A DNA stretch of 64,000 bases from Lentzea atacamensis (GCF_003269295.1 NZ_QLTT01000005.1:434001-498000), one strand, 5' to 3'. Shown: positions 30,550 through 37,926, counted from the stretch's first letter. Translations and numbers: made by a program. Notes: generated from the letters alone by a model not told the origin.

Positions 30550-31241
30550 GCGCGGCGCCTGCGCAGCACCAGCAGCACGGCGGCACCGGCGGCCAGCAGC
30601 GCCGCACCGAGCCCGACCAGCCAGGCGGAACCGAAACCGGTCGACGCCAGGTCGTTGCCCGCGGGCGCGGCCGCAGCGACCGTGGTGGTCGTGGTGGCCG
30701 GGGCCTCCGACGAGGTCGTCGTCGTCTCGGCAGGGCTGGAGGACGTCGTCGAGCTCGAAGTCGTCGTCGTCGTGGTGGTCGTGGTGGTCGTCGTCGTGGT
30801 GGTCGTCGTGTCCTTCTTGACGCCGCAGCCGAACCAGTGGCTGATCGCCGGCTGCTGACCACCCTCGTTGAACGGCGCGCGCAGCTTGTTCCACGGCAGC
30901 GCGCCGAGCTTGTCGGCGAGGTAGACGTTGAAGTTGGGCCCGCCCTTGACGACCACACCCGTGACCGTGATGCCCTCAGGCACACCCGTGATGTTGAGGT
31001 GCAGCTCGTTGTCGCCACCGGTGTAGGTGAACTTGTTGGGGTGGATCGTCTCCCCGGTCAGCCCGCCAACGGTGCAGGCCTCGGGGTGGTTGATGTCGAC
31101 GTTCTTGGTGAACGGAGTCGCGCGCTCGTCGTCCGTGGTGGGTCCTTGAGCGGAAGCGGTGCTCGTCAGGGCGAGCGTGGCCACAGCGGCCACAGCGGCG
31201 GCAGCGAGCAGGCCGGCTCTTCTCAGGGGCGTCAGGCGCAT
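30546..31241 (-). CDS. Sortase-anchored surface protein with poly-Thr stalk and LASTG signal
   Basis: A 231-aa exported protein. It has a signal peptide (basic start, Ala-rich, ending ASA), a folded domain of about 110 aa (two cysteines, CTVGG and WFGCG), then a run of 17 threonines and further Thr/Ser/Ala as a stalk. It ends with LASTG, a hydrophobic helix and RRRR. LASTG fits the class E sortase consensus LAXTG. The Thr stalk is a likely O-glycosylation site. The stalk DNA is a near-repeat of three-base units and may vary in length. It overlaps the convergent kinase gene by 4 bp. Confidence 0.88.
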   Translation of the reverse strand: MRLTPLRRAGLLAAAAVAAVATLALTSTASAQGPTTDDERATPFTKNVDINHPEACTVGGLTGETIHPNKFTYTGGDNELHLNITGVPEGITVTGVVVKGGPNFNVYLADKLGALPWNKLRAPFNEGGQQPAISHWFGCGVKKDTTTTTTTTTTTTTTTTTSSSTTSSSPAETTTTSSEAPATTTTTVAAAAPAGNDLASTGFGSAWLVGLGAALLAAGAAVLLVLRRRRA

Positions 31242-31292
31242 GGTGTTACTCCGTTGGGGTATCGGCGGGATGCCGCGATCTAAGACCATCGA

Positions 31293-31313
31293 TGTCCCCC
31301 TAACGGGGGATCA
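31293..31313. promoter_or_regulatory. TGTCCCCC-TAA-CGGGGGA palindrome upstream of LAXTG gene
   Basis: A palindrome with five C facing five G lies 52 bp upstream of the LASTG protein start. It matches the element at 13078-13094 in the anchor-P/exosortase intergenic region when that one is read on the minus strand. It is a candidate operator shared by surface-protein genes. Confidence 0.5.
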
Positions 31314-31384
31314 AGGGGTGTTCGGTACGCCCTGTGGCCTAGTTGTTATACGCCTGTGAAGTTGCATGCCCGAACGACCAAACG

Positions 31385-31414
31385 CCGAAGGGGCCGGCGA
31401 ACCGGCCCCTTCGG
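31385..31414 (-). terminator. Hairpin after precursor peptide 1
   Basis: A perfect 13-bp stem, CCGAAGGGGCCGG / CCGGCCCCTTCGG, with a CGAA tetraloop lies 19 bp beyond the peptide stop codon. It is a very stable GC-rich terminator and ends the peptide transcript. Confidence 0.8.
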
Positions 31415-31433
31415 CAACACAGGAGAACGAGAC

Positions 31434-31622
31434 TCAGTCGTTCTGCTCGACCTCGGCAGGTCGCAGGAACACCGTGCCGCCGTTCGGCATGCGCCGGAAC
31501 CAGTCAACGGAGGTGACCGGCTGACCGATCACCGGACCCACACCGGTGGGGAGGTGGGGAACAACGACGCCGGCATCCTGAGGGGACAGCGGCCGGCGAA
31601 TGGGCTGGTTCGGGGTGGTCAT
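31434..31622 (-). CDS. Putative RiPP precursor peptide 1 (62 aa)
   Basis: A 62-aa peptide starting MTTPNQPIRRPL. It has a Pro/Val-rich middle (LPTGVGPVIGQPV) and ends in VDWFRRMPNGGTVFLRPAEVEQND. It shares the exact block VDWFRRMPNGGT and the preceding LPTGVG with the 59-aa peptide at 32834-33013, next to an HExxH peptide-modification enzyme. Small size, a paired variant and a conserved C-terminal block are typical of ribosomal peptide precursors. AAGGA precedes ATG 31622. It has its own long leader and terminator, so it is a separate unit from the enzyme. The assignment is inferred from context; no family is recognised. Confidence 0.75.
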   Translation of the reverse strand: MTTPNQPIRRPLSPQDAGVVVPHLPTGVGPVIGQPVTSVDWFRRMPNGGTVFLRPAEVEQND

Positions 31623-31706
31623 GGTTCCTTCTCGACGTGGGGAGCTCGAGGGAACGCACGGGCAACCGGAGCATTCTCGCGGTCTCGACTCCCCACAACA
31701 CGGCGC
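31618..31706. repeat. Duplicated leader block A, copy 1
   Basis: About 89 bp just upstream of precursor 1, including its ribosome site and start. It matches 32413-32499 at roughly 80% by eye (common stretches GGGCAACCGGAGCATT and CGACTCCCCACA). On the minus strand copy 1 can fold: GTGGGGAG pairs with CTCCCCAC, placing a hairpin directly before the ribosome site. In copy 2 the second arm reads CTCCGCTT and the hairpin is weakened. Confidence 0.75.
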
Positions 31707-31871
31707 CGACGACCTGCCATTCCCGGATGCCTGAAGGTGCGTGCTCGAACGATAGTGATCATTAATGGTGGCGCACTGCACCAGAGCAAGGCCCGCGTGT
31801 GCGTCGAGTCGAAGATATCGAGTCCCGCCCACCGGCCGTGCAACTGATGAGTCAGCACGTGTCCCGGCCAT

Positions 31872-31940
31872 CCGGGATGCGGCAGTCTACATCGGACCGC
31901 AAGCTCTCTCAGCTGCACGTTCACCACATCGAGACCACGG
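31872..31940. repeat. Duplicated leader block B, copy 1 (possible promoter)
   Basis: About 69 bp that match 32582-32650 (shared CCGGGATGCGG and AGTCTACATCGG). On the minus strand both contain TAGACT, a plausible actinobacterial -10, about 262 nt upstream of the precursor 1 start and about 177 nt upstream of the broken copy. The remainder of 31623-32136 shows no convincing gene. Confidence 0.6.
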
Positions 31941-32136
31941 AAGCGTGATGCTCGGCCGTCGACTCCATAAAGGACGGAGAACGCGCGAGGCCGCGACAGA
32001 GGCTCAATGAGGCGAACCGCTGTTCCCGACGGCCATCCTAGGCGCGACACGCTGCGCCTGGAATAGTAGAAACTGAACCGGTTTCCCATTCAGCCGAGAA
32101 CTCCTACGGCCAGAACGGGCTTTGCCAACAAGATCG

Positions 32137-32376
32137 TCAAGACCTGCCGGGTCGACACTCGGACCATCTCCGGCACAGGTACAGCTTGACCCGCAGCGCT
32201 CCTTTGAAGCTGAGGACGACCTCGGCGCCCGCCAGCCAGCACAGAGCGTCCGCTCGGCGCTCGTCCGCCAGAACTTCGTCGACCCGGTCGCGGAGGCCGC
32301 GGTGCGGCGCCTCCGCGCGGATGCTGAAGCCCACGCCGGCGTCTTCATGATCGAGACCTCCTTGATGAGTGCTCAT
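32137..32376 (-). CDS. Possible small ORF coupled to the broken precursor (79 aa)
   Basis: ATG 32376 overlaps the stop of the 14-codon broken precursor (ATGA), giving a 79-aa frame. It has a helical acidic/basic middle (RVDEVLADERRADALCWL) and a hydrophobic strand (AEVVLSFKGALRVKLYLC). GC3 is higher than in the alternative frame starting at 32348, although that frame has the better ribosome site (AAGGAGG). I recognise no family. It may be a remnant or not a gene. Confidence 0.35.
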   Translation of the reverse strand: MSTHQGGLDHEDAGVGFSIRAEAPHRGLRDRVDEVLADERRADALCWLAGAEVVLSFKGALRVKLYLCRRWSECRPGRS

Positions 32377-32417
32377 CGCGGACACCACCTGACACCAGGC
32401 TGATTCGGAGTGGTCAT
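32373..32417 (-). pseudogene. Broken third precursor-peptide copy (14 codons)
   Basis: It starts MTTPNQP, identical to precursor 1, behind the same leader and ribosome site, but diverges after seven codons and stops at codon 15 (GVRWCPR then TGA). The DWFRRMPNGGT block is absent. It is best read as a decayed duplicate of precursor 1; a role as a translated leader peptide is an alternative. Confidence 0.5.
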
Positions 32418-32499
32418 GATTCCTTCTCGACAAGCGGAGCTCGAAGGGACACATGGGCAACCGGAGCATTCGCAGACACGACTCCCCACAGCACGGTAC
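32413..32499. repeat. Duplicated leader block A, copy 2
   Basis: Partner of 31618-31706, lying directly upstream of the broken precursor copy. The ribosome site and ATG context are conserved, but the leader hairpin arm is mutated. Confidence 0.75.
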
Positions 32500-32581
32500 C
32501 GAACCAGTGATGCCCGATTTCTTGAAACATGCCTCGAACGATATCGATCATGTCGGACTGGTATATGCACAAGCCGGTCGA

Positions 32582-32650
32582 CCGGGATGCGGAAGTCTAC
32601 ATCGGGCCGCAACACACCCTCACCTGCATGTTTACTGCATCGAAACCGTC
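32582..32650. repeat. Duplicated leader block B, copy 2
   Basis: Partner of 31872-31940. The distance to block A is about 85 bp shorter than in copy 1. No convincing gene lies between 32500 and 32833. Confidence 0.6.
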
Positions 32651-32833
32651 AACACGGGGCCACGCCACCAGGAATAGCCGGACCTGAGCAGATCTCTCAA
32701 TTCAAGCGAGAGCTTCTCCGACCAGAGCTAGCTCGGTCCGTGAAATCATCCGGGCGCGGCTTGTCCCAGGCGGGCCCCTTCAGGGCATGGCAAACGAAGC
32801 GCCGAGGTCCGACGCCTGTTGGGGCTGTTCGAC

Positions 32834-33013
32834 TCAGATCAACGCAGCACGCTTGAGGTAGATCGTTCCGCCGTTCGGCATACGCCTGAACCAGTCAACG
32901 GGAACCACCGGCCGGCCTGCCGTCGATCCCACGCCCGTCGGCAGCTGCGGGAGCGGCCCGCCCGCGGCCTGCGAGCGCCGCGGCTGACGGAACGGCTGGT
33001 GCGAGATCGTCAT
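32834..33013 (-). CDS. Putative RiPP precursor peptide 2 (59 aa)
   Basis: A 59-aa peptide (MTISHQPFRQPRRSQ at the start, then LPQLPTGVG and VDWFRRMPNGGTIYLKRAALI at the end). It aligns with precursor 1 without gaps up to its C-terminus, with VDWFRRMPNGGT identical and V/I, F/Y and R/K changes after it. ATG 33013 has AAGAGG seven bases upstream and lies 28 bp after the HExxH enzyme stop, so the enzyme and this peptide form one operon. It is too short for most gene callers. Function inferred from context. Confidence 0.75.
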   Translation of the reverse strand: MTISHQPFRQPRRSQAAGGPLPQLPTGVGSTAGRPVVPVDWFRRMPNGGTIYLKRAALI

Positions 33014-33041
33014 CAGTTGCCTCTTGACGTGGAATTTGCTC

Positions 33042-34271
33042 TCACGAATTGGATTGGATGATCGAGCTCATGAGGAGCGAATCGAGCGCGACCCCAAGTC
33101 GTTGCCCCGCCGTTGCAGGATCCACCGCCCATTCCTTGATCGCATCCGGCAGCATGAGCTCGAACGATATCGGCGTTCCATCGTGACGCAGTCGATCGAC
33201 AACCCAGCTTGCGTCCGGGGCGAGCCAGAAGATGGTGGGCGGTTGCGTCGCTCGCCCCACCACAACGCGCCCACTCCGCGCCCGTTGGCAGGTCACGTCC
33301 GGCAGAACACTGAAACAGTCACCCTTGGAAATCTCGCGAGATACTGCCACATCCTTCAACGGCTGTTCTTCTACCTCAACAGCAGGTTCACCTGTTAGCG
33401 CGCGCAGAAGCCAGCGCGCGTCCGCACGCAGATCGCCCTCGTGAGCGAGCAGCCAGTCACCGATCTCCGCGGCTCGCTCCCGCGCCTTGGGCAGCAGGGA
33501 GTGCGGACCGAGCTGCTCGGTTCCGCGCAGGAGGTAGAACTGGGCGAGGCAGCTGTAGGCATGCCAGGCCGCGAACGTCTGCTCCAACGGCCACCGGGCG
33601 TGTGACCACGACGTCTCGAAGTACTCCGCGTCCTCGGCGCTCGCGTCGAGGAACTCACGCGTGATCGCCAGGTCGAAGAACTTCTCGTGTGCGCCCTCGT
33701 GCACGAGCGCCTCTGCCACCTCGATCGGGGCAGACGGCTCGTCGATCAGCACGACACCGGGGACGTAGCGCGACGACGCCGACACGACACCGCCGGACGT
33801 CTCCGCCTTGAGCACGGCCAGCATCGAGACGTGGGCGAGCAGGTCGTCGGCCATCGCGGGCGCGAGCCGCCTGAGCAGGCGGACACCGTCCGCCACCACG
33901 CCGACAGCCGTGTCGAAGCGCTCGCCATCGGCCTCCGTGAGCGGCCGGGGCGACGTGCCGGGCGGGGCGACGATCCGCAGCGGTGCCTCGAGCACGTCGG
34001 CGGCGCGCGGATCCGCCGCTATCGCCACGCCCACGTCGCGCACTCGCATCTCGGCGGCCTCGCGCAATCGCGCGGGATCCAGACCACCATGTCCTGCCAG
34101 CGCCCGGCCGATCTCGTAGCGGACGATCGGATGGTCGGCGAGGTTGTCGGACAACCTCGTGCCCGGTGCGAACAGACCGACCGCCAGCCGGTAGAGCGTG
34201 CGCCGTTCGTCGACCAGCGCTTCGGCCGGCGCGAGGCGTGCGTGCAAAACGTGCGTAGCTGAAGCCAACAT
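33042..34271 (-). CDS. HExxH-type putative peptide-modification enzyme (TIGR04267-like)
   Basis: A 409-aa cytoplasmic protein. The metal motif HEGAH is at 191-195 (EALVHEGAHEKFFDL). It is followed by ARWPLEQTFAAWHAYSCLAQFY (226-246), the conserved Arg-x-x-x-x-x-x-x-x-x-W-His-Ala arrangement of the HExxH family found with FxsB and in stand-alone form. Recent work places stand-alone members among alpha-ketoglutarate-dependent peptide beta-hydroxylases (from memory). An N-terminal helical part and an about 120-aa C-terminal domain (FSVLPDVTCQRARSGRVVVG, WVVDRLRHDG) may bind the leader peptide. ATG 34271 is chosen; GTG 34289 is possible. The two adjacent peptides are likely substrates. Confidence 0.85.
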   Translation of the reverse strand: MLASATHVLHARLAPAEALVDERRTLYRLAVGLFAPGTRLSDNLADHPIVRYEIGRALAGHGGLDPARLREAAEMRVRDVGVAIAADPRAADVLEAPLRIVAPPGTSPRPLTEADGERFDTAVGVVADGVRLLRRLAPAMADDLLAHVSMLAVLKAETSGGVVSASSRYVPGVVLIDEPSAPIEVAEALVHEGAHEKFFDLAITREFLDASAEDAEYFETSWSHARWPLEQTFAAWHAYSCLAQFYLLRGTEQLGPHSLLPKARERAAEIGDWLLAHEGDLRADARWLLRALTGEPAVEVEEQPLKDVAVSREISKGDCFSVLPDVTCQRARSGRVVVGRATQPPTIFWLAPDASWVVDRLRHDGTPISFELMLPDAIKEWAVDPATAGQRLGVALDSLLMSSIIQSNS

Positions 34272-34363
34272 CGAAGACCCCGTGTTCACGTAACCCGACG
34301 CGGTGGAGGCGCGGAACCATAGCGCTCGCCGGCCCGTACAGCCGAGAAACACCCCCAAAAAGA

Positions 34364-34407
34364 CCGGTGCCCGGCCTGCGTCGGGCGGGACGCGGGCCGG
34401 GCACCGG
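34364..34407 (-). terminator. Strong rho-independent terminator after the 50-aa gene
   Basis: A 13-bp perfect stem, CCGGTGCCCGGCC / GGCCGGGCACCGG, with an 18-nt loop, followed on the minus strand by TCTTTTTG. It is the best terminator in the window. It separates the 50-aa gene from the HExxH operon. Confidence 0.9.
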
Positions 34408-34427
34408 GTTGTTGCTGGGTCTGTTCA

Positions 34428-34580
34428 TCAGCCGAACATGATGCTGGTGACGTTCACGAAGCCGACGACGGCAAGCGCGACGACCGAGACCGCGATCATC
34501 GTGAGTACGGTGCGCCAGCCGATGGCGGTGACGGCAACTGCGACGGCGGCGGCGATTCCGAGTGCACTCCCTGCAGACAT
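34428..34580 (-). CDS. Small hydrophobic membrane peptide (50 aa)
   Basis: A 50-aa protein made almost entirely of two hydrophobic helices (AAAVAVAVTAIGWRTVLTMIAV and VVALAVVGFVNV). GGGAGG precedes ATG 34580 by 8 nt, and the gene ends in two successive stop codons and then the strong terminator. It is divergent from the GntR gene at 34738. It is too short for standard gene callers. The function is unknown; it could be a membrane accessory to the neighbouring peptide locus or an independent small protein. Confidence 0.65.
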   Translation of the reverse strand: MSAGSALGIAAAVAVAVTAIGWRTVLTMIAVSVVALAVVGFVNVTSIMFG

Positions 34581-34668
34581 CTCGTTCCCTCCCGACTAGG
34601 CGAGTACGGACTCCCGGGTGTGGGCGGTCCCAGGCGTCTCGCCTGAGAAAAGAATCCCGCGTTGTAGG

Positions 34669-34710
34669 TTGTCTGTCAACGGTAGCCAGGTTGCCAGACA
34701 AGTTGCAACC
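34669..34710. promoter_or_regulatory. Candidate GntR operator region
   Basis: An inverted repeat, TTGTCTG (34669-34675) and CAGACAA (34695-34701), and an adjacent palindrome, GTTGCAAC (34703-34710), lie 28-69 bp upstream of the GntR start. Symmetric sites near the gene are typical for autoregulation. The elements also precede the divergent 50-aa gene. Confidence 0.5.
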
Positions 34711-34737
34711 AGACTGCGATAGGCCTAAACTGAACCA

Positions 34738-35535
34738 ATGCCCGCCGACGACGCACATCTCGGAGAGAGCTGGTCGCTCTCGCCCGATTCGCGACGGCCC
34801 CTGCCGGAGCTGATCGAGCAGAAGCTCCGAGAGCAGATCATCGGCGGCACCCTCAAGGCGGGTGACCGCCTCCCCACCGAACCGGAGCTGGCCCGCAAAC
34901 TGGATGTCGCCCGGTCCTCGCTGCGTACAGCTCTGCAGCGACTGCAGCTGCAGGGCATCGTCGAGGTGCGCCGCGGCCTCGGCTGGTACGTGCGCCGCAC
35001 CGACCTGGCAGCCGTCGAGGAGCACCTCGAGGGCAGGCTCGCCGCCCGCCAGTTCTCCCAGACCGACCTGCTGGAAGTGCGGATCGCACTGGAGACCACG
35101 GCCGCGAGCCTGGCCGCGGTTCGCGCCGGCGACGGTGAGCTGGACGAGCTGGCCAAGCTGAACCGCCGCTACCAGCGCGCACCCGTCGACGACATGCAGG
35201 AAGTGATCGAGTCGGACGAGGAGTTCCACTCGGCTCTGGTTCGCGCGTCGCACAACGAGCTGCTGGAGAACATGTACCAGGTACTCGTGCCGGGTCTGCA
35301 GGACTGCAAGCGGCACTCGCATCCGTCCCGCGAGGTGCACAACCGTTCAGCGAACGAACACGAGCAGGTGATCTGGTTCCTGCGCAGGCACGACGAGGTG
35401 GGCGCGAAAAGCGCCATGACCACGCATTTGCTGGGCCTGTACAACGACCTCGCCACCGACGAGTCCCAGCAGAGAGCCACCCTCAGCACCTACGTGGGGG
35501 TGTCGGACAACCCGATCTGGAACAAGACCCGCTGA
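34738..35535 (+). CDS. GntR/FadR-family transcriptional regulator (FCD domain)
   Basis: A 265-aa regulator. The N-terminal winged helix (LPELIEQKLREQIIGGTLKAGDRLPTEPELARKLDVARSSLRTAL) is of GntR type. The C-terminal FCD domain is helical, with likely metal-site residues in ESDEEFHSALVRASHN and ANEHEQVIWFL. The effector is probably a carboxylate or sugar acid. It is divergent from the 50-aa gene. No obvious metabolic target is adjacent. Confidence 0.92.
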   Translation: MPADDAHLGESWSLSPDSRRPLPELIEQKLREQIIGGTLKAGDRLPTEPELARKLDVARSSLRTALQRLQLQGIVEVRRGLGWYVRRTDLAAVEEHLEGRLAARQFSQTDLLEVRIALETTAASLAAVRAGDGELDELAKLNRRYQRAPVDDMQEVIESDEEFHSALVRASHNELLENMYQVLVPGLQDCKRHSHPSREVHNRSANEHEQVIWFLRRHDEVGAKSAMTTHLLGLYNDLATDESQQRATLSTYVGVSDNPIWNKTR

Positions 35536-35624
35536 TACGGCATGGACCGAAAGGGTCTGGCGCTGATCCGGCATCACTCCCACCATGTATGGACAGTCGG
35601 TGGAGTTGAGGGGGCGGCGACCAG

Positions 35625-36761
35625 GTGGCGGCGGCGCGCAGGCACAAACAAGCGCTGGTCGTCGCGATCCTGCTGCTGGTCGCCGCAGCTGTTGATCTGA
35701 CCGTTGTACTGCTGTGGCAACCCACGTCGCGAAGCGTGTTGCACGACGTTCTGGTGGTGCTGTGGCCGTTGCCGGCGTTGGCGGGCTTCCTGCTCGGTTC
35801 GTACGAGTTGTTCCTGCACAAGCGCCTTGTCGCGGAGATCGGGCGGATCTCCGGGCCGGGAATCGTCGAACACCTGCTGCCTTCCGAAGTGCTGCGCACG
35901 TTCCTCTCGTCGGTCTACGGCCCGAACACCGCGAACGACGACGTGGTGGCAGGTGTCCTCGGCGGCGACGGCATGCGACCGCGCGGTGACGACCTGACGA
36001 TCAGCACCAGCACCACGGTGAAGCTCGAACTGCAAGGCATCGACACGAAGACCTACCACTTCATGACGACACAGCGGTACCAGTTCCGGAACAGCGTTCC
36101 CGTCGACCGCTTCGTCATCTTCGCCACCTCGAACGCCCTGCTGCGCGACACCATCAGCGCCGCATGCCGCTATCCCCTCTTCGAGTCCTACTTCATCCCG
36201 GACTCGTCGCTGTTCCTCGACTCGGTCGACGACCTCCGCCACTCCACCCAGATCGCCATCGACTACATCGACCACGAGGGCCAGCGCCGCTCGGCAGAGC
36301 CGAGCCAGATCCCACCGGTCGAGGTGAAGTTCGACCAGTGGGCCAACTACCTGACGTTCTTCCGCGAGTCCACGGGCCCGATGCGCAAGCTCAGCCCGCT
36401 CGACCACATGAGCGATCTGCGGATCTTCGAATGCGACCTCAGCGGCATCGCCGACGACCACGTGGTCCGCGCGATCTGCGGCCTCACCGTGTGGTCGCGC
36501 ACTTTGCAGCGCACCAACGACGGCTTCTGCTACTGGCAGTCGCCCTATCCATCCTTTGTGGACAAGATCAGCTTCGACGCCACCGGCCTGGCGGTCGATC
36601 ACTCCCCCAGGCACGAGTTCCGGGTCATGCCCTTCACCTTCCGGTCCGCGACGACTTCCGCACAGTGGCTGGAAGCCGGGGAGCTCGGCGACCTGGACGT
36701 CCAGTCGTGGTTGCTTCCCGGACACGGGGTGGCGTTGTTGTGGCGGGAGGCCCAGAACTAG
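35625..36761 (+). CDS. Membrane-anchored protein of unknown function A
   Basis: A 378-aa protein with two N-terminal transmembrane helices (about 8-30 and 42-62) and a soluble domain of about 310 aa rich in beta strands. No known family is recognised. It is similar to the convergent protein at 36763-37818: both contain RY..., a V.VFATS/V.VAATS strand, a C-terminal half with ...LS...V, and matching motifs DGFCYWQSPYPSFVDKIS / EHFLFWSAGRPMFVRTIT. The start codon is GTG 35625. The two stops are 1 bp apart. Confidence 0.75.
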   Translation: MAAARRHKQALVVAILLLVAAAVDLTVVLLWQPTSRSVLHDVLVVLWPLPALAGFLLGSYELFLHKRLVAEIGRISGPGIVEHLLPSEVLRTFLSSVYGPNTANDDVVAGVLGGDGMRPRGDDLTISTSTTVKLELQGIDTKTYHFMTTQRYQFRNSVPVDRFVIFATSNALLRDTISAACRYPLFESYFIPDSSLFLDSVDDLRHSTQIAIDYIDHEGQRRSAEPSQIPPVEVKFDQWANYLTFFRESTGPMRKLSPLDHMSDLRIFECDLSGIADDHVVRAICGLTVWSRTLQRTNDGFCYWQSPYPSFVDKISFDATGLAVDHSPRHEFRVMPFTFRSATTSAQWLEAGELGDLDVQSWLLPGHGVALLWREAQN

Positions 36762-36762
36762 G

Positions 36763-37818
36763 TCACCAGATCGCGACCACGCCCTGTCCCCGCACGAGCC
36801 AACGGTCAAGTCGCAGCATGAGATGGCCGTCCTTGGCGTCGAGCACGAGGGAGTCGACGGTGTCGAGAAAGGGCTGGACGAACACCTCCCGCTGGTTTCC
36901 CTGCACCAGCTCCCTGAGGTCCATCGTGATGGTCCGCACGAACATCGGTCTGCCGGCAGACCAGAAGAGGAAGTGCTCACCAATGGTTTGCGTCCATCGG
37001 TAGTAGTGGCGGACATGAACCATCTCCGTGCTCTCCTGACTGAGGTCCGCGATGAAGAGAGACACGTCGGAGGGCACCATCCCGATCGGCAACGAGATGT
37101 GTTTGCGCAGCGCACTGGACGGCACCTTGCGGAAGTGCGCTCTCCTGACAGCGCCCTGCGTCGGCTCCACGTAGCACTCGAGCCGTTCCCCGAAGATCCT
37201 CACGGCTTCCTCGAAGGGCGTCGACCTCGGCAACGTGACGACCTCGAACAGCTCTGGACTCGAAGAGGCGAGCGCCGCCGCGTGCACCGGCGATGAGGTC
37301 GCGGCGACCATGACCGGGCCGCGCGGCATCATCAGCTCGTACCGGGAGCTGACGTGCAGCACGCCCTCCTCCACACGATCGACCCGCAGGGTCACGGAAA
37401 CGTCGTGGTGGGGTCGGCTCGCGGAGAGAAGCATCGACACGAACGAGGACTTGTCGGCCGAGTGCGGGATGTGGCGGTCGAGCGCGGTCCGCACGAGCTC
37501 CTCCGGCGGCGTCGTGTCCAGCACGAGCTTGCGGATGGCCGGTGCGCTCGCGGTTCGCGCGTCTTCCTGCATCAGCTCCAGCTTGCGGTCGATGCCCCGC
37601 AGCAGTTCGCCCTGCTCTCTCGTGCGGACCCACTCGAAGTAGAGCGAGATGAGCAGAACCAGGACGAGGTCCTTGGTGATGGAGGTGAGGCTGCGGGCCA
37701 CCGCCTCACCCGCCTCGGGGGTGAGGACCGCGGACACGACGATGCGGGGTACCGGGGTGTTGATCAGGGCGATGGTGGCGAGGAGGGTGACGAAGTAGAT
37801 CAGCACGCGGGAACGCAA
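36763..37818 (-). CDS. Membrane-anchored protein of unknown function B
   Basis: A 351-aa protein with two N-terminal hydrophobic segments (YFVTLLATIALINTPV and LTSITKDLVLVLLISLYFEWV), a short coiled-coil-like linker (EQGELLRGIDRKLELMQEDA) and a beta-rich domain related to protein A. TTG 37818 places basic residues before the first helix and has GGGGAGG upstream; GTG 37806 is an alternative start. No family is recognised. The convergent arrangement with its relative suggests an inverted duplication or a functional pair. Confidence 0.72.
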   Translation of the reverse strand: MRSRVLIYFVTLLATIALINTPVPRIVVSAVLTPEAGEAVARSLTSITKDLVLVLLISLYFEWVRTREQGELLRGIDRKLELMQEDARTASAPAIRKLVLDTTPPEELVRTALDRHIPHSADKSSFVSMLLSASRPHHDVSVTLRVDRVEEGVLHVSSRYELMMPRGPVMVAATSSPVHAAALASSSPELFEVVTLPRSTPFEEAVRIFGERLECYVEPTQGAVRRAHFRKVPSSALRKHISLPIGMVPSDVSLFIADLSQESTEMVHVRHYYRWTQTIGEHFLFWSAGRPMFVRTITMDLRELVQGNQREVFVQPFLDTVDSLVLDAKDGHLMLRLDRWLVRGQGVVAIW

Positions 37819-37890
37819 GGGCCTCCCCTCCCCTTCGGCGGCTGTCCATTGTCGCGGGGCGAACTGGTCAAGTCGTTCCGGCGATCCGGT

Positions 37891-37926
37891 ACGCAAACGA
37901 ACGCAAGAACTTGCGTACACTTGCGT
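37891..37926. promoter_or_regulatory. LacI-type operator array (ACGCAA/TTGCGT half-sites)
   Basis: The perfect inverted repeat ACGCAAG-AA-CTTGCGT (37901-37916) is flanked by further half-sites, ACGCAA at 37891 and TTGCGT at 37921, immediately upstream of the LacI start. This is a classic autoregulatory operator. Related half-sites (CTTGCGAG, ATTGCGTT) occur at about 38926-38956 before the transporter operon. Confidence 0.8.

Noticed and set aside
30760..30815. Possible CRISPR or tandem repeat array
   Set aside because: Only three-base units encoding threonines; no spacers.
30655..30858. 67-aa Val-rich plus-strand frame
   Set aside because: Antisense of the poly-Thr stalk; valine run is an artefact of the repeated GTC/GTG units.
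31619..32089. 156-aa minus-strand frame across the leader of precursor 1
   Set aside because: No ribosome site, mixed codon usage and it crosses duplicated leader blocks; read as non-coding.
32410..32856. 148-aa plus-strand frame
   Set aside because: Antisense to the duplicated leader region; no start signal or recognisable domain.
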